This document shows, in pieces, positions 20,101-31,300 of a stretch of DNA of 51,942 nt. This stretch comes from Gonium pectorale (Eukaryota > Chlorophyta > Chlorophyceae > Chlamydomonadales > Volvocaceae): the NCBI GenBank assembly GCA_001584585.1, contig LSYV01000048.1, positions 803,461 through 855,402 of the forward strand, in the 5' to 3' direction. A program made the position numbers and the translations under genes. The number at the start of each line of letters is the position of its first letter. Within the stretch, counting starts at the first letter, position 1. Below the pieces are notes generated by a model. That model was not told the origin of the DNA, did no database searches, and saw only the letters and a list, made by a program, of their open reading frames with translations.

Positions 20101-22389
20101 GTGGTGGGCTCCATGGAGGCTAGCAGCGGCACAGCGGGCTCCATGCTCTCCGGCTACGGGCAGCACCATGCCCACCACTACAACCAGCACCACGCACAGG
20201 TGCACGCCGCGCCCCCAGCGGTGGCGGCAGCGGCGGCTTCACCATCCGCCACGCCAGGAACCGGCGGCGGTGCGCCTGGCCGCGGCCTCGGCGGCGGCGG
20301 ATCCCTGCGGGCGACGCGCAGCTCCATGCCGCAGTCGCCGACGGCCGACTCAGCGGCGGGCCAGCCTCAGTACTCTGGCGGCGCCAGTCCGGTGGCGGGC
20401 CTGTCGCCGTCAGCCCACGCCGCCAGCCGCCGCGCCGCGACCGGCTTGAGCCGCAGTCACCTGGGCCTGGGTCCAGGAGCTCCCGGTGGCGGCGTAGCTG
20501 CCGCTGGCTCAGCGTTCGCTTCCGGCCCGCCAGCCGGCTTCGGCTCCCCATACGCCCAGCTCGCCGCCCAGCAGGTCTCCGGCCCGTCGCCGCTCCAGTC
20601 GCCCACAATGTCGCCCGCCCACCACAACCAGCAGCAGCAGCTGCAGCAGCAGCTGCGCTCGCAGCCGTCCTGGTTCCACCGCCGCTCGCAGGCGGGCCCG
20701 AACGTTGCCTCGCAGCCGCCCGCCACCGGCTCGCCCGCCCACCTAGCACACCAGCACTCGGAGCCGCTGACGCTGTCCCGCCAGCAGCTGTCAGCACCCC
20801 AGCAGCATCAGACGCCACCGCATCACGCGCAGCAGCCCCCGCTGATGCAGTCGTCCGCGCCATCAGATGCGGCGGGCGGTGCTGCCGGCGCTGTATTGGC
20901 CCAACCAGCGCAGCAGGCGCGGTCCTTCAGTCAGCAGCAGCAGTCGCCGTCGGTGCCGCCACGGCCGCCTGGCGGCGCCTCCAGCACCGGCCTCGCCTCA
21001 GTGACGGCGGGCGCGGCGCCAGGTGCAGGCACCCCTGGAGCGGCTGATCAGGGCACAGCCGGCTCACTGCGCCCATCGCCTCCCGGCCCCACGTCGGCAC
21101 GGAGCCGGTCGCCCACGCGGCGCAGCGGCGGTGGCGGCGGTCCTACCACTGCCGTGCAGTCGGCCGGTGGCATGCTCGAGATAGTACCTGCCAGCCACAC
21201 CGCGCCCGTGTCCGCGTCCCAACCGACCCATGGGTCACAGCCGCACGTGCGGCAGCAGCCGGGCCCGGCCCACGGGCAGCAGCAGCAGCAGCGCCAGCCG
21301 CATTCGCTGTCCTGGACGCCTTTCGCTCCGTACCACGCCAACGGCCGCAACGCGCAGCAGCGGCTGGTGATGGCCGCAGAGGCGGCCGGTGCTGCCGCCG
21401 GCTCAGGACCGACTGCGCCGCAGATGGCGCCCGGCGCCAGCGGTCCCAGCGGTGTCCCGGACAGCGGTGCCGTTGCGTGGCGTCTTGCGCCCGCGGCTGT
21501 GCAAGCGCGACGGCACATCGCGGGGTTCGGTATGGTCATGGGCGTGTACCGCCTGCCGCCGCCGCCCTGGATGCCAGGTGAGGCTGATGACGTCAGTAGG
21601 ATAGCACTGGCAGTCAGTCACTGGCCCGACTGTTCTGACTGTGCAAACGCGGGGCTGCGGCTGGGGCGTAAAGCACACGGTGGGACACTGCCGCTGAGCG
21701 CCGTCTTGCCACCATACGCGCCCGTGCTTTGCTGTTACCCTCGCACGAAACGCATCCCCCCCCCCTGCATACAACCCGCGCTGCCCGCAGCCGATGGCAG
21801 CCAAGCCCAGCAGTCGCCCAGCCGTGCGCCCGGCGTGGGCCGGGCCGTCTCACGGCACTTTCTGTCGCAGCGGGCCGCACCGGCGGCGGCGCAGGGACAG
21901 GGTCAGGGTCCGTCCCCAGTCGCGCATCCCGGCGTGCCGGGGCCGTCGGGGATTCTCACCGGCGGGTTGCTGGGCGGGCCCCCTGTGGTGCACAGCCGGG
22001 GAAGGGCGCGGTCCTCCTCCGCTGGCCCCTTCGTCTGCCAGCTGCCGCCGCTGCCCTCGCCGCTGCCGCCGTCGGCGCAGTCGGGGCGCGGCGGAGGCCA
22101 GTCGAAGGAGGCGGATGGCGGCACCGCAGCTGCTGGGAGCGACCGACACAGCCTCGCCACGCTGCGCGGGCTGCTCACCGTACCGGACGTGCCGGGCGGG
22201 ACGTTGCCCGCTACTGGAGGCGCCGGCGTCGGCGCCGGCGGCGTTTTCCCCCGTGCAGCAGAAAAGAGCCCACGGCTGTCCCTGTCGACTCGGCTGCTCA
22301 GCTCGGACCTCGGCGGAGACCGGGACCGCGGGGCCCTGTATCTGTGCCGCTGGAAGTGGGTGCTAAGCAATGGGAAGGAGGAGGCGTAA
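5138..22389 (+). CDS. Giant receptor-type class III nucleotide cyclase with extracellular solute-binding domain
   Basis: Predicted transmembrane adenylyl/guanylyl-type cyclase. Exons supported by homology and matching splice phase: 5994-6267, 6504-6812, 7270-8050, 8582-8669, 9518-9681, 9920-10049, 10248-10312, 10435-13806, 14118-15508, 15734-15967, 16143-16317, 16465-16532, 16743-16860 (or 16866), 17278-17441, 17818-17959, 18388-21577, 21791-22389. These encode 3,753 residues. The first exon at 5138 (signal-peptide-like MGKSLWAPCAALVLVLCQ) is likely, but its splice path to 5994 is unresolved. Order: periplasmic-binding-protein fold, one membrane span (GIVAVVLLLIS then KRR), catalytic half 1 (TDIQDSTLLWE, TEGDSF), a low-complexity insert of about 1,560 residues, catalytic half 2 (RGFRVRVGIHSG), a degenerate second cyclase unit, and a disordered tail. 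Both metal-binding Asp residues are present, but transition-state residues look altered. Whether it makes cAMP, cGMP or nothing cannot be settled from sequence. Confidence 0.85.
5994..8669 (+). other. Extracellular ABC-type solute-binding (SBP family 1-like) domain of the cyclase
   Basis: Four exons (5994-6267, 6504-6812, 7270-8050, 8582-8669) encode about 480 residues with the order of a bacterial type-1 extracellular solute-binding protein: LGWPALLPQLRGDAALEKGLYGVPYDVDVPLMFYRR split over shorter blocks, then AVPQTWQELLEAAQALN, YFATDGMEQRFTGPAF, CALGIAG, GQTGMAPLPGSSRVEDY, and LRALSYSLQHPNAVPPLR. Cys residues (CPRLDFDAARRTC, ECSRDLCPF) suggest disulfides, fitting an extracellular face. The ligand cannot be inferred. 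An Ala-rich loop near 7590-7650 interrupts the domain. The intron between the second and third of these exons appears to use a GC donor (see findings). Confidence 0.8.
9518..9681 (+). other. Single transmembrane segment and juxtamembrane stretch of the cyclase
   Basis: This exon encodes about 18 hydrophobic residues (IGVGIVAVVLLLISSAIF) followed at once by a basic stop-transfer run (KRRVMRLGRPPGMRRRKR). It ends with TLVVT, the first strand of the cyclase fold. The topology is therefore binding domain outside, cyclase inside. Confidence 0.85.
9920..10512 (+). other. Cyclase catalytic domain, first half
   Basis: Exons 9920-10049, 10248-10312 and the first 78 bases of 10435-13806. TLVVT from the previous exon joins DIQDSTLLWE, giving the metal-binding signature (T-D-I-x-x-S-T). 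GYETHTEGDSFTLAF supplies the second metal-binding Asp. The Lys that many adenylyl cyclases carry three residues before the E-G-D is His here. Homology continues through ATSFALELQ and DWPAQLLEHPSAAEVF, then stops abruptly. Confidence 0.88.
10513..15508 (+). other. Low-complexity insert splitting the cyclase domain (about 1,560 residues)
   Basis: One 3,372-base exon (10435-13806) and one 1,391-base exon (14118-15508), joined in phase 0, encode Ala/Gly/Ser/Arg/Pro-rich sequence between catalytic halves that family members normally separate by only tens of residues. No domain is recognised. Patches less biased than the rest are PDQAVQLASTLAYADEASNL (near 13170), SLSRRFSDSLSYARHAL (near 13420) and the start of the second exon (VARSFATALLYETLRAASSN). 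Several R-R-x-S/T motifs recur. No stop interrupts the frame across either exon, so the region is under coding constraint and is not a retained intron. Confidence 0.8.
15734..16317 (+). other. Cyclase catalytic domain, second half, with following linker
   Basis: Exon 15734-15967 resumes the catalytic fold with RGFRVRVGIHSGLDEG, then RRAYSGPAMRNARLLSDAAL and VVLSESSLELL. The expected tail N-R-A-A-R-I is replaced in register by R-N-A-R-L-L, so the usual transition-state Asn and Arg appear lost. Exon 16143-16317 (FRLGDREGFADVDVYQALVP) is the post-catalytic strand and a linker leading into ALVTCQ, the first strand of the second unit. Confidence 0.82.
16318..18450 (+). other. Second, degenerate cyclase-homology unit
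   Basis: Exons 16465-16532, 16743-16860, 17278-17441, 17818-17959 and the start of 18388-21577 follow the same fold order: VVGVEVLRSWNLAVAEEAL (strand 1 and helix), EHGGTLVGLDGGGAVAAF (the EGDSF position), WPAPLLEHELGEEI (matching WPAQLLEHP), RVRCAAEW, KPWKNLQRMLRQAKMGQ (the NRAARI position) and TLISGSVQRML. Neither metal-binding Asp is present (Q and G instead), so it is predicted inactive. It may pair with the first unit, as C1/C2 halves do. Confidence 0.65.
17562..17817 (+). repeat. 24-bp intronic minisatellite containing a splice acceptor
   Basis: Ten full copies and one partial copy of a 24-25 bp unit (consensus ctccccacgccgccttcc then attcaa) fill the end of the cyclase intron 17442-17817. 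Variation is mainly at the a/g of cccca/gcg and in the ttcca/ttccag/taccc segment. The last, truncated copy (ctccccgcgccgccag) supplies the CAG acceptor used for exon 17818-17959. Confidence 0.9.
18451..22389 (+). other. Disordered C-terminal tail of the cyclase
   Basis: A 3,190-base exon and a 599-base terminal exon encode over 1,200 residues rich in Ser, Gly, Ala, Pro and Gln, with His/Gln clusters (HHAHHYNQHHAQ near 20165; QQQQLQQQL near 20630). No domain is recognised. Near the junction of the two exons lies GMVMGVYRLPPPPWMP. The frame also reads through the intron at 21578-21790 without a stop, but a strong donor (GTGAGG) and acceptor (CCCGCAG) support splicing. The protein ends YLCRWKWVLSNGKEEA, stop at 22387-22389. 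Confidence 0.75.
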
Positions 22390-24363
22390 GGCGGCGGCAT
22401 TGGGAAGAAATGTGCACGGCTCGGAGGGCGGACTCGGACATTGCGCAGGAAAGTCCTTCCCGTGGCGCCGGCCCTCGTGGGCCGGTCCTGGGCAGGGACA
22501 AGGGAGGGGGGTTGCTTTTGCGGTACACGTGTCTTTTTCCGATCCTCTGCAACAGCATCGATCGTATTTACGAGTGGGGCGACGAGATGAAAGGTCGGAA
22601 AGCAGGTAATGTGGTTGTACAAACCGGCGAGCGAGCAGCAGTATGCGTGTTGAGTTGGTCGCCCGGTACGGCACCGGCAGCACTGGCCGGCAGCCGTGGG
22701 CTTGCATCACGCATACATGTGAGGTGTTTGTAAGCGGGTGAACCCATTACTTATTATGACTGCCAACTTTTTGCGCGCAAGCAAAGCAAGCTTAGCATTG
22801 CTGTGCGTTCGGGTGCGATGTACGGTAAATGTGTTGAGGCCCGTCGCATCCTTCGGTTTATCGGGACCTTGCATTCGGAGAGCCAGAAGCTTACAAAGCA
22901 GCTAAGGCTCAACATTCACGTTTCATTGCCTTAGTCATTATTGGCTATAGTTGTGGCTACTGGCTTAAGTCGTGAGCATCACGTAAAGGCGCGCGGAACA
23001 GAGACTTGAAGGTCCGCCTGCAGCTGCCATGCTATCAATACCGTGTATCGGGAAAAAAGCGGGGTGCTCCGTCTGCTGGGTGCTGGCCGTTCGCCGAGTC
23101 GGCAGTCGTGGTCGTTATCGCACGCTCGTGGAGCTCCGGATTGTGTGCCCGACGGGTGGCAGCCAGGGCGGCAGCTAGGGCGGGGCGCGAGTGGGAGGGC
23201 GCGGAGCGGTAGCCCTATCAGGCAGGGGCATGACAGGACCATGCGGTGGTGAGTGCCGAAGGGTCAGGAATGGCCGTGGTCGCAGGCCTGTGCAGAAATA
23301 TCAGGATTGTGCTCCCTCACTTTGAAGCTCCCCTTCGTGCGCGCGGGTGATCGGGCGGGTGCCTTGCGCATCGTGCTGCGCCCGTTGCGCCGATGATTGC
23401 GGCAGCACGGTGAACCAATGGATGGGAATTCTCAGAGGGATTGCAAATATTACATTACTGTTGCGCTAGCACCTTAACCAGGCCCTGAGCTGTCGCCACC
23501 CGTGTGCTGCTCACTGCCAGTGCTGTACACTTGCCAGCAGAGCTGACCGGACGTGAGCTTCTAGAGGCGCCCTAGCGGAAGGGAGGGGCGTGTGGGCGAA
23601 CTGGCAAAGAAACAAACAGGTGTGCGGCCGTGTTCTGGTGTCTCGGGCAGACGCTGGTTGGTGCCGCAAGGACAGGGCGGGCAGGGCGTCACATCGGGCC
23701 GAGCATTGCCACCGCTCAGCGGGTCGTCCACCTGGAGCGCTAGTGCCCAGTGGGCCCATGTGCTCTGAGCTGTCCCATGCATGAATTCTGAAAAGTCGTC
23801 GACTGGGGACCGGGCGCCCATGGCGAAATGCCGGGTGTGAGGGGCTGTTGTGGTGGACATGTGATGCGGTGGCGGGGGCTTTCGGAAGGCGACAGGCGGT
23901 GGTGTGTGGTGGCTCTGGTCGTCCACGCCGCCTGCCGACCTTCGGGCCGCATCTAGCTGCGGTCGCGCAGCAGGCGCGCCTGAAGGCCCACAAGGCAGTT
24001 AGCTGTAAATTTGTCAGATCGTAAGCTAGCCCATTTCTATTGAGATCAATTGCGCCCCGACATTTCTTTCGCCGCTAAGAAGAATGCTAAATCCCGCCCT
24101 TGCTTTCGAAACCGGTTCCGGAGCGGGTCGTTGGGACGCTCAGGAGCCTATGAGCTCGAAATGGACACCCTTCCACGCGCGTGTATCTGTCGCTTGAGCG
24201 CCCATGTCGACCCTTCGCAAGGCTTACATGGACATCGCAGACGCCTACGCAAGTCTGTAGGCCGATGTGCACGTGATGTTAAGAGACATTTCGGTGGTTT
24301 GCATAGGGCCTAGGGTCAACATGTCCAGCTAGCTCGGTCGCGAGCCCCTGGCACGCGGCGTCA
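22390..24363. other. Cyclase 3' UTR and upstream region of the sulfotransferase gene
   Basis: No gene supported. A TGTAA motif at 22729-22733 is the best polyadenylation-type signal for the cyclase. From about 22740 to 23000 the sequence is AT-richer than its surroundings, as is 23990-24110, consistent with intergenic DNA. The open frames here have no recognisable content and unlike codon use. Confidence 0.4.
22729..22733 (+). terminator. TGTAA polyadenylation-type signal, cyclase gene
   Basis: TGTAA about 340 bases after the cyclase stop codon. This pentamer is the usual poly(A) signal in volvocine algae. The cleavage site would lie about 10-20 bases downstream. Inferred from the motif and its position only. 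Confidence 0.45.
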
Positions 24364-25064
24364 ATGGCAGGTAGAGCTGCAGCCGTGGCCCTGTGGGCAC
24401 TGGTGCTGGGGTGGATGCCGACACCCCATAACCGACACGGCATCCATTATAGCGGCCAAATGCTCCACGACCGCAACAGCCCCGCCGGAGACACGCCACG
24501 GGCGCAGCACCGCGCTGGGATGCGCCTTGGCGCTGTGCTGGCTGCAGCCGAGCCGCAGCGCCCGCCGCCTTCCCGCCAGCCCCGCGTCGATCCACGCATT
24601 GAAGCGCTCGAGAGACAGCTCGCGGTCCTCCGGAGGCGGCTGGCGGATGTCAGAGCCCCTGACAGCCCTGCCGATCACTGGTCACCTGCACGACAAGGGC
24701 GACTAGCCGGCAATGCGGGGTCTGCGCCCGGCCGGGGTGCTAGTATCGGCCAGCAGGCGCCCGCGGCGGTGGGGCCGGCGCCACCGCCACAGTTCTCCGC
24801 GGGTCTTTCGGAGCCTCCGCAGCAGCAGCTGTCGCCGGAGGAGCAGCAGCTGCGTCTGGAGATCGCGGTGGTGCTGCAGGAGCTCAACCACGTGCGGCCT
24901 GACGGGGGCAGCCGGTTGCCCGAGGCCGAGGGGCACTACCGGTGGGGCGGCAGGGGGCGGGGGATATGAAGAGCGAAGATGGGAACCGGATGCAACCAGA
25001 TGGGATTCGGGGGGGTAGGGGCGCGGGGCCGTAGGCGCGGCTGGGCCACGGGACGGCGGGCACG

Positions 25065-25102
<38 letters not shown>

Positions 25103-25318
25103 GGTTGCTGCGGTTGCTGCCGCTGCCAGGCATGCGACGGACAGCCTTAGAGGCGATGGGCGCCGCAGGTGCTCGGCCTGGCGAGCGGGTGGCCGGGGGC
25201 CGCGGCGGGGCGCTACACTGTTACCTTGCAGCAGCAAAGCGCCCCGCGACCCTCCGGCTGCTACCCGAGCTCTCCTCCCGCCCCGCGCCATGAATGCATG
25301 CGCATACCCTGGTACCAG

Positions 25319-25353
<35 letters not shown>

Positions 25354-28300
25354 ACAGATTCGCGCCCGGCGCCTCTGCCGGGCCGCTCTATCGCCGACCG
25401 CCATTGCGCTGCGCTGTGGAGGAGCACACGTGCCTTGCTTAGGGGTACAGTTGGTTACCCGGCACTGCCGCCCGCGCCTCTGTGTCCGCAGTGCGGTGCT
25501 GGCCTCCCTGGACGCCCGCCTGGCCGAGCGCGAGACGAAGAACCCCGGGCAGTCCGCTCTTGGGATGGACCCCGGCCATGGCCCAGGCCCGGGGCCCGGG
25601 CGACCTGCGGAGGAGGAGCAGCAGCTCCTGCTCCTCCAAGGATCGGTGACGCTCCGCGGCAACCTGGCAGCGCTGCTGCTGGACGCGGAGCGGCCCGAGG
25701 CGGCGCTGCGGGAGCTCGGGGCGGCGCTCAGGCAGGCGGGTACTGCACGGGTGCATGGGCGGCACCGCACCGCACCGCACCGCACGGCGGGAGCAGCGGG
25801 CAGGACCGCTCAGCTTGGAGGGGTCAGCCTAGAGGTGTTCAAGGGCCTTCCTCTTTCCGCAAATGGCGCCCACCTCGCTGCCGTACCAAGGTACCGGATG
25901 ACGCCCTGCAGCCATCCCTTCCTCCCGTCGCTGCCCCCACCTGCCCCCACCTGCCCCCACCTGCCCCCATCAGGTGTCTGTCGCTTACGGTTTGCGGCAT
26001 ACCCACCACTGTCGTGCTCATCCGCACCTCCACGCACGAGGCTGATCGGGCTGCGGCGCCCATCCGAGAACTCTCCTGACCTTGTCACCTTGCTCCATCG
26101 TCTGTTGGCGCTGCAGGCCGAGGAGCTGCAGTTCATCCCCTCCTCCTCCTCCTCCTCTGCCGGAGGAGGCGACGCCGATTCCGCCTCCACGTTTCGCCTG
26201 CTCTGCGGACTGCGCTTCAACCGGGGAAAGGCCTTGGCGGCGCTGGGCCGCACACAGGAGGCGGAGGATGCGTACGGGGAGGCGGCGCGAGGTGCCGTGG
26301 GGCTGGAGCCGGACTGCTTCGCCAAGGTGCGGTTGCGCGTACGACCCGTACACAGCTGGGGGGTGAAGGGGGTGGGGGGAAATCACCATGGTTGCTTGCA
26401 GAGGCTGGGGAAGGTGTTCGGGGGCCCCAGGGCGGCAACGGGCGCACAACAGGGGCGGAGCGGTCAGCAGCTGGACCGGCGTGTGTGTGGGAGGGGGGAG
26501 GGAGAGGGGGGAGGGCGCATGCGGGATAGCGCCTCTATTAGCGGAGGGCGCAGGGGTGGCCGCGGCGCGTGCGGATTAATGGCGGGGGGCCGGTGGGTTG
26601 GAAGGCATTCTCAGTAGCGATGCCCTGGGGCGCATTCCTCTCCTGACCCTCGAACCAACAGGCTGAGCGCTGAGGGTGGAAGGGAGGGACCAGGGCTCCC
26701 GTTGTTCCGTCGCCCGATGCCGCAACTCCGGGCGGTCCGTCGCACGTATGGACCACTATGGCCGACGGAGCATAGTGGGCTTTGCAGGGCCGGGGTCGGG
26801 CGAACGTCGTACATACGGTAGCCGGGCTGGCGTCGCAAGCACGCTGACGTCATGCGGGCGACGGGGCATGACGCCCAGGGGGTCGGCCGGCGGGCATCCC
26901 AGGCCAATGTGATGCTGGAGGAGCGCCCGTGGACTCCTGCTGGTGGCGCTCGCGCCCCGGGAGGGGCTCTCCCTCCCTCCTGCTTTCCTTGGAACCCGCG
27001 CCGGGCGTAGGTCCCCATGGCTGCCTCGCTCCGCGCTTACGGCGCTCAGTGTTTTCCGGCTCTTGGTGCAAGGCCATCTTTTCCGCGTTGTGCTCCAGTG
27101 CTAAGCCTGATCACCAAATGCCCGCAGCTCCCTTGCTCCGTTCCAACCGCATGCTGGTGCCATCCAGGCCACAGCCGCCATGAGCCGGCTGCCGGACGAC
27201 CTGTTCCCGCTGGTCCGGGCTGCGGTGGCGGCGGCGGAGGAGAGCGGCCTCACACGCCGCCTCTTGGACGGCGCCGCTTCCGGCACACCCGTACTGCCGC
27301 CGCCGCCTTCGCCGCTGCCCACCTCGGGCCGCCTGACCGACCTCGCACACCAGCCCTCGAGCGGCTCTGGGCCGCCCTCTGCCCCGCCGCCCTTGCCGTT
27401 GCCATCTTCGTCGGCACCGTTGCCGTCGTCACCGCCACAGGGACAGGCCCCGCTTTCCCTGTCGGGTCTGGCAGCGCTGAGTGGCGAAGGGGCCGGCGGC
27501 GGCGTGGGCCCCTCTGCTGGCGGCTGGCTGGCTGGCATCGGGGCGGCGGAGCTGAGCTGGTTGCACTTTGCACTTGCCAAGGCGCTGGACCAGCGAGGGG
27601 CGGACGCAGACGAGGCGTGGCGGGTGCTGGTGCAGGCGCGTGTGGGCGGCGTGAGGGGGCTTGGGGCGACGGGGCGGGTGGGCTGCCGGGATGCGCAGTA
27701 CGCACAGCTGCCGAGGCGCTGCTGTGGCTCGGACGCGAGGGCGGGGGGAGGTTGAGCGAGGGAGAGGGAGGAGAGGTGAGGCGCGAAGGCAGTGCGCTTC
27801 TGGGGAGGCCTGTCGCTGGACGGCCGGATTGGGGAGATGGAGTAAGTCGAGGCCCGGAATTCATGGCACCGGACTGCGACCTTGTGGCGGTGGCGGGGGC
27901 GCGGTGACGGCTCATTGGGCGGCGGACTGGCGTCTGGTCTGGGTGTCGCGGAGCTCGCTGCAGGGCGCTTGCGATGGCTGCGCGGGATTTGGGGCCGCCC
28001 ATGAGAGCATCCTCCCCAAGCGCACATGCCATGTTGCCGTGTTGTGCGCCAAGCCCGTCCTCGCACACAGAGTCCGTCGCCCGCCTGCTCAACCGCCTAC
28101 TCACCCGCCCACCCGTCGCGCCTGCTCAATCGCCCTCTCGCACGCAGGCCAACGACCTGCAGTCGGCGCGGCAGCCCTACGACCCGGCGCTCGACTGGCG
28201 GCAGCTGGGCACCATCGTGGGCGTGTTCACGCGGCAGCTGCTGGCGGCGGTGGAGGCGGCGGGCGGGGGCGACCCGCGGGACGACAGCGCCATCTTCGTG

Positions 28301-31300
28301 GTGGGACTGCCGCGGTCAGGCAGCACGCTGGTGGAGACGGTGGGTGGGTGGGCGGGCGGATGTGGCGGCCGGTGAGTGATTGTGTTACGCGTGTATGACG
28401 GACAAAACAGGTCTAGCAACGACATCCCAGCCGGCAGCCCGTGAACCCCTATCGCGCCCGACCCAACAAAGTAACCCCTAGCAACTTAGCGCTGGGGTGC
28501 TGGGCCGGGCTGGATGTCTGTGTGTGTGTATGTGTGATCAGTGCCGGGGCGGCGACGCCCTGCCGCCGAGGATGACGAGTGGCCCCGGCAGGGTTGGGGT
28601 GCGAAGGAGTGTGTCGCTGTGGTTGCAGCTAATAGCGACAACCGCCCCAGCTGTAGGCGTGCATTCGCGCGACGCCACCCGGGGGGCACCCCTGCTGCCC
28701 CCCGCGCCCCACAGATACTGGCGAGCCATCCCGAGGTGTGGGGCGCGGGCGAGGACACGGCCCTGGCGCCCCTCACCCCGGAGATCAACGAAATGCTCAC
28801 CACGCAGGTCTGGCGCTGGGGGCGGGGCCACCGCGAACGGTGGGAAAGGTGGCCCAAAATGAAGTGATGCGGTCTCGTCTGTGTGCGCGATTCCTACAGC
28901 CGGTCCTGGCGGTTGCCCCCATCAGGGGACCCTCGTGTCCGTCGTGTCCCTCGCAATGTTCCTGCTATTGCCTTGCTTCCCGGCGAGCGGGATCCTGCCT
29001 CCCGTGCAGCCGACGGCAGCGCCCGCCTCACCTCACCTCACCTCACCTCACCTCACCTCACCTCACCTCACCTCACCTCACCTCACCTCACCTCACCTCA
29101 CCTCACCTCACCTCACCTCACCTCACCTCACCTCACCTCACCTCACCTCACCGTCACCTCGACCTCACCTCACCTCGACCTCGACCGTCACCTCACCTCA
29201 CCTCACCTCACCTCACCTCACCTCACCTCACCTCACCTCACCTCACCTCACCTCANNNNNNNNNNNNNNNNNNNNNNNNNNNNNNNNNNNNNNNNNNNNN
29301 NNNNNNNNNNNNNNNNNNNNNNNNNNNNNNNNNNNNNNNNNNNNNNNNNNNNNNNNNNNNNNNNNNNNNNNNNNNNNNNNNNNNNNNNNNNNNNNGAAGA
29401 CGGCGCGCACTCGCGGCGTATTTGGGGGAGGGGGGTTGTACGTGGGGGAGGGGGTGGGGGTCGCTTCCCTGGGCGTGCCGTCACACGACGGGTCCACCTG
29501 ATCATACGCACGTAAGAAGTGGGGCCGGCCGTACCTTGCCGTCACGTGGGTGCAGCCCGGGGGGCCGCGCCCTCCCCCCACCCCACCCCACACAGACACG
29601 GGTACTCGCCTGCCTACAGCACACTGTAACGCTGGATCTTCTGGATCTTCTTTTATGCTGGATCTTCTCGATCATATTAAGCACAGACACGGGCGCCCGC
29701 GGCGGTGCGACTCGTAGCTAACCTTGATCGCTTGTTCGCCGCGTACCTTTCGTTGTTTAGGCACGCCGTTCTTGTTCTCGTATCCTAAAAGCACGGCCGC
29801 GTGGCGGGCGAGTGGCTCGTGAACGAAAGGTCTGCGGCTCGTGCACGGACGGTACACCCGGCGTCACGCCTGCTGCGATACATGTACGGAGGCCGATGCC
29901 GGTTCGTCACTGGTTCGGACTTTCCCATGGTTTTCGCCCCCGCCCCCGCTCCCGCCCCGCCCCCGCCCGCGTTCGGCCGGCGGCACGCTACTCGGTGGAG
30001 ATGCGGCGGCGCGCGCTTGCTGCGGGCTGGCCCCCCGAGCGGCCGCCGCGGCGCATCGTGGACAAGATGCTCCGGAACCTTTGGCTGGTGAGTGGGGGGG
30101 GGAGGGCGACAGTCCAGGGTCTGTTTTCACAGCGCCTGGAGCTCCCTGCGGCCTGTTTGGGCACCTTCATGGGGAGTTCTACACGCGAGCCCGTGGCTGC
30201 GTGGCCCCTCGCTGGAGAGACAGGCCGCGCGCCGACGGGGCACACAGCCCACGGGCAGGCAGGGCGTGGTGGCTGTCACCCGCCGTGGGCCGCTGCTGGC
30301 CAGGGCCGCCAGCGTGCCGGGCGTCGCGCGGGCCGATGGCGCGGCGCCCCTCCCCTCCCCCCCGCTGCCCTGCGCCCATCAACACCTTTCAATCCGCTGA
30401 CCCCTACGCCCAGGGCCTGCTGTCCCCGGGCGGCAAGGCTGTGCTGCTGCTGCGGCCGCACCCGGGCCCCGCGTGTGCGCGCTGCTCGCGCCTCCCCCCA
30501 TCTCCCCCCTGTCGACCCTGATATCCCCTCATATCCCCTCACATCCCCTCATGTCCCCTCGTCCCTAGTTCCCACTAGCGCTACGCCCCTCACACCCAGC
30601 CCCTTCGTGACACTGCTACTGCCGCCCCTTCTTTCCTCCTGCCCTCGTCCCGTCCTCACTCAACCACATCTCTACCAACCCACCTGATCGCCCCCCGCTC
30701 CCCCCCCCGCCCATCAACCTGCCCCCCAACTGTGCATATCCCCGCCCCTCAACCCCAGCTCGGCTACGTGTCGCTGCTGCTGCCCCGCTCCTGCATGCTG
30801 CACGTGGGGCGCCACCCGCTGGACGCGGCGCTGTCGGCCTTCCAGCAGCCGTTCGGTTACGCGGGGCTGCCGTGGGCGTGGCGGCTGGAGCACATCGGGC
30901 AGCAGGTGCGCATGACGGCGGCGCTGGTGGAGCACTGGCGGCGGGCGCTGCCGCCGGGGAGGCTGCTCACCGTGCACTACGAGGAGGTGGGGCCGGGGGT
31001 GGCGGGCGGGGGCAGGGCAGAGAGAGCGCGGAGAGGGCTGACCGGAACCTGAGAGGGACGCATCACAGAGCTGGTGATGCATGTGAGCGCGAGGAGAGGC
31101 CGGGGGTGGTATGGGTTCGATTCCTTTGTCGGGGAGTCGGGGTGGGGGTTCTGCAATGAGGCGCATCCCGTACGGCGGGGCTGCCTTGCGAGGTCGGCAC
31201 GAAGGGAGCTTACCGTGCAGGGCGTTGCCTGTGCAGCGAGCGCGCCTGCGTGCGAATCAGGGTGGGCGCCCGCGGGCCCACCCTCGCGGCCTCCGGTGCG

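Noticed and set aside
21578..21790. Reading the last cyclase intron as coding
   Set aside because: The frame is open, but a strong GTGAGG donor and CCCGCAG acceptor in matching phase, and a composition change, favour splicing.
23511..23993. 160-codon minus-strand frame as a gene
   Set aside because: No recognisable content and no partner exons; lies in the intergenic interval after the cyclase.
28990..29255. LTSPHLTSPH-type protein frames
   Set aside because: Artefact of the CCTCA array, open in all frames, inside an intron and running into Ns.
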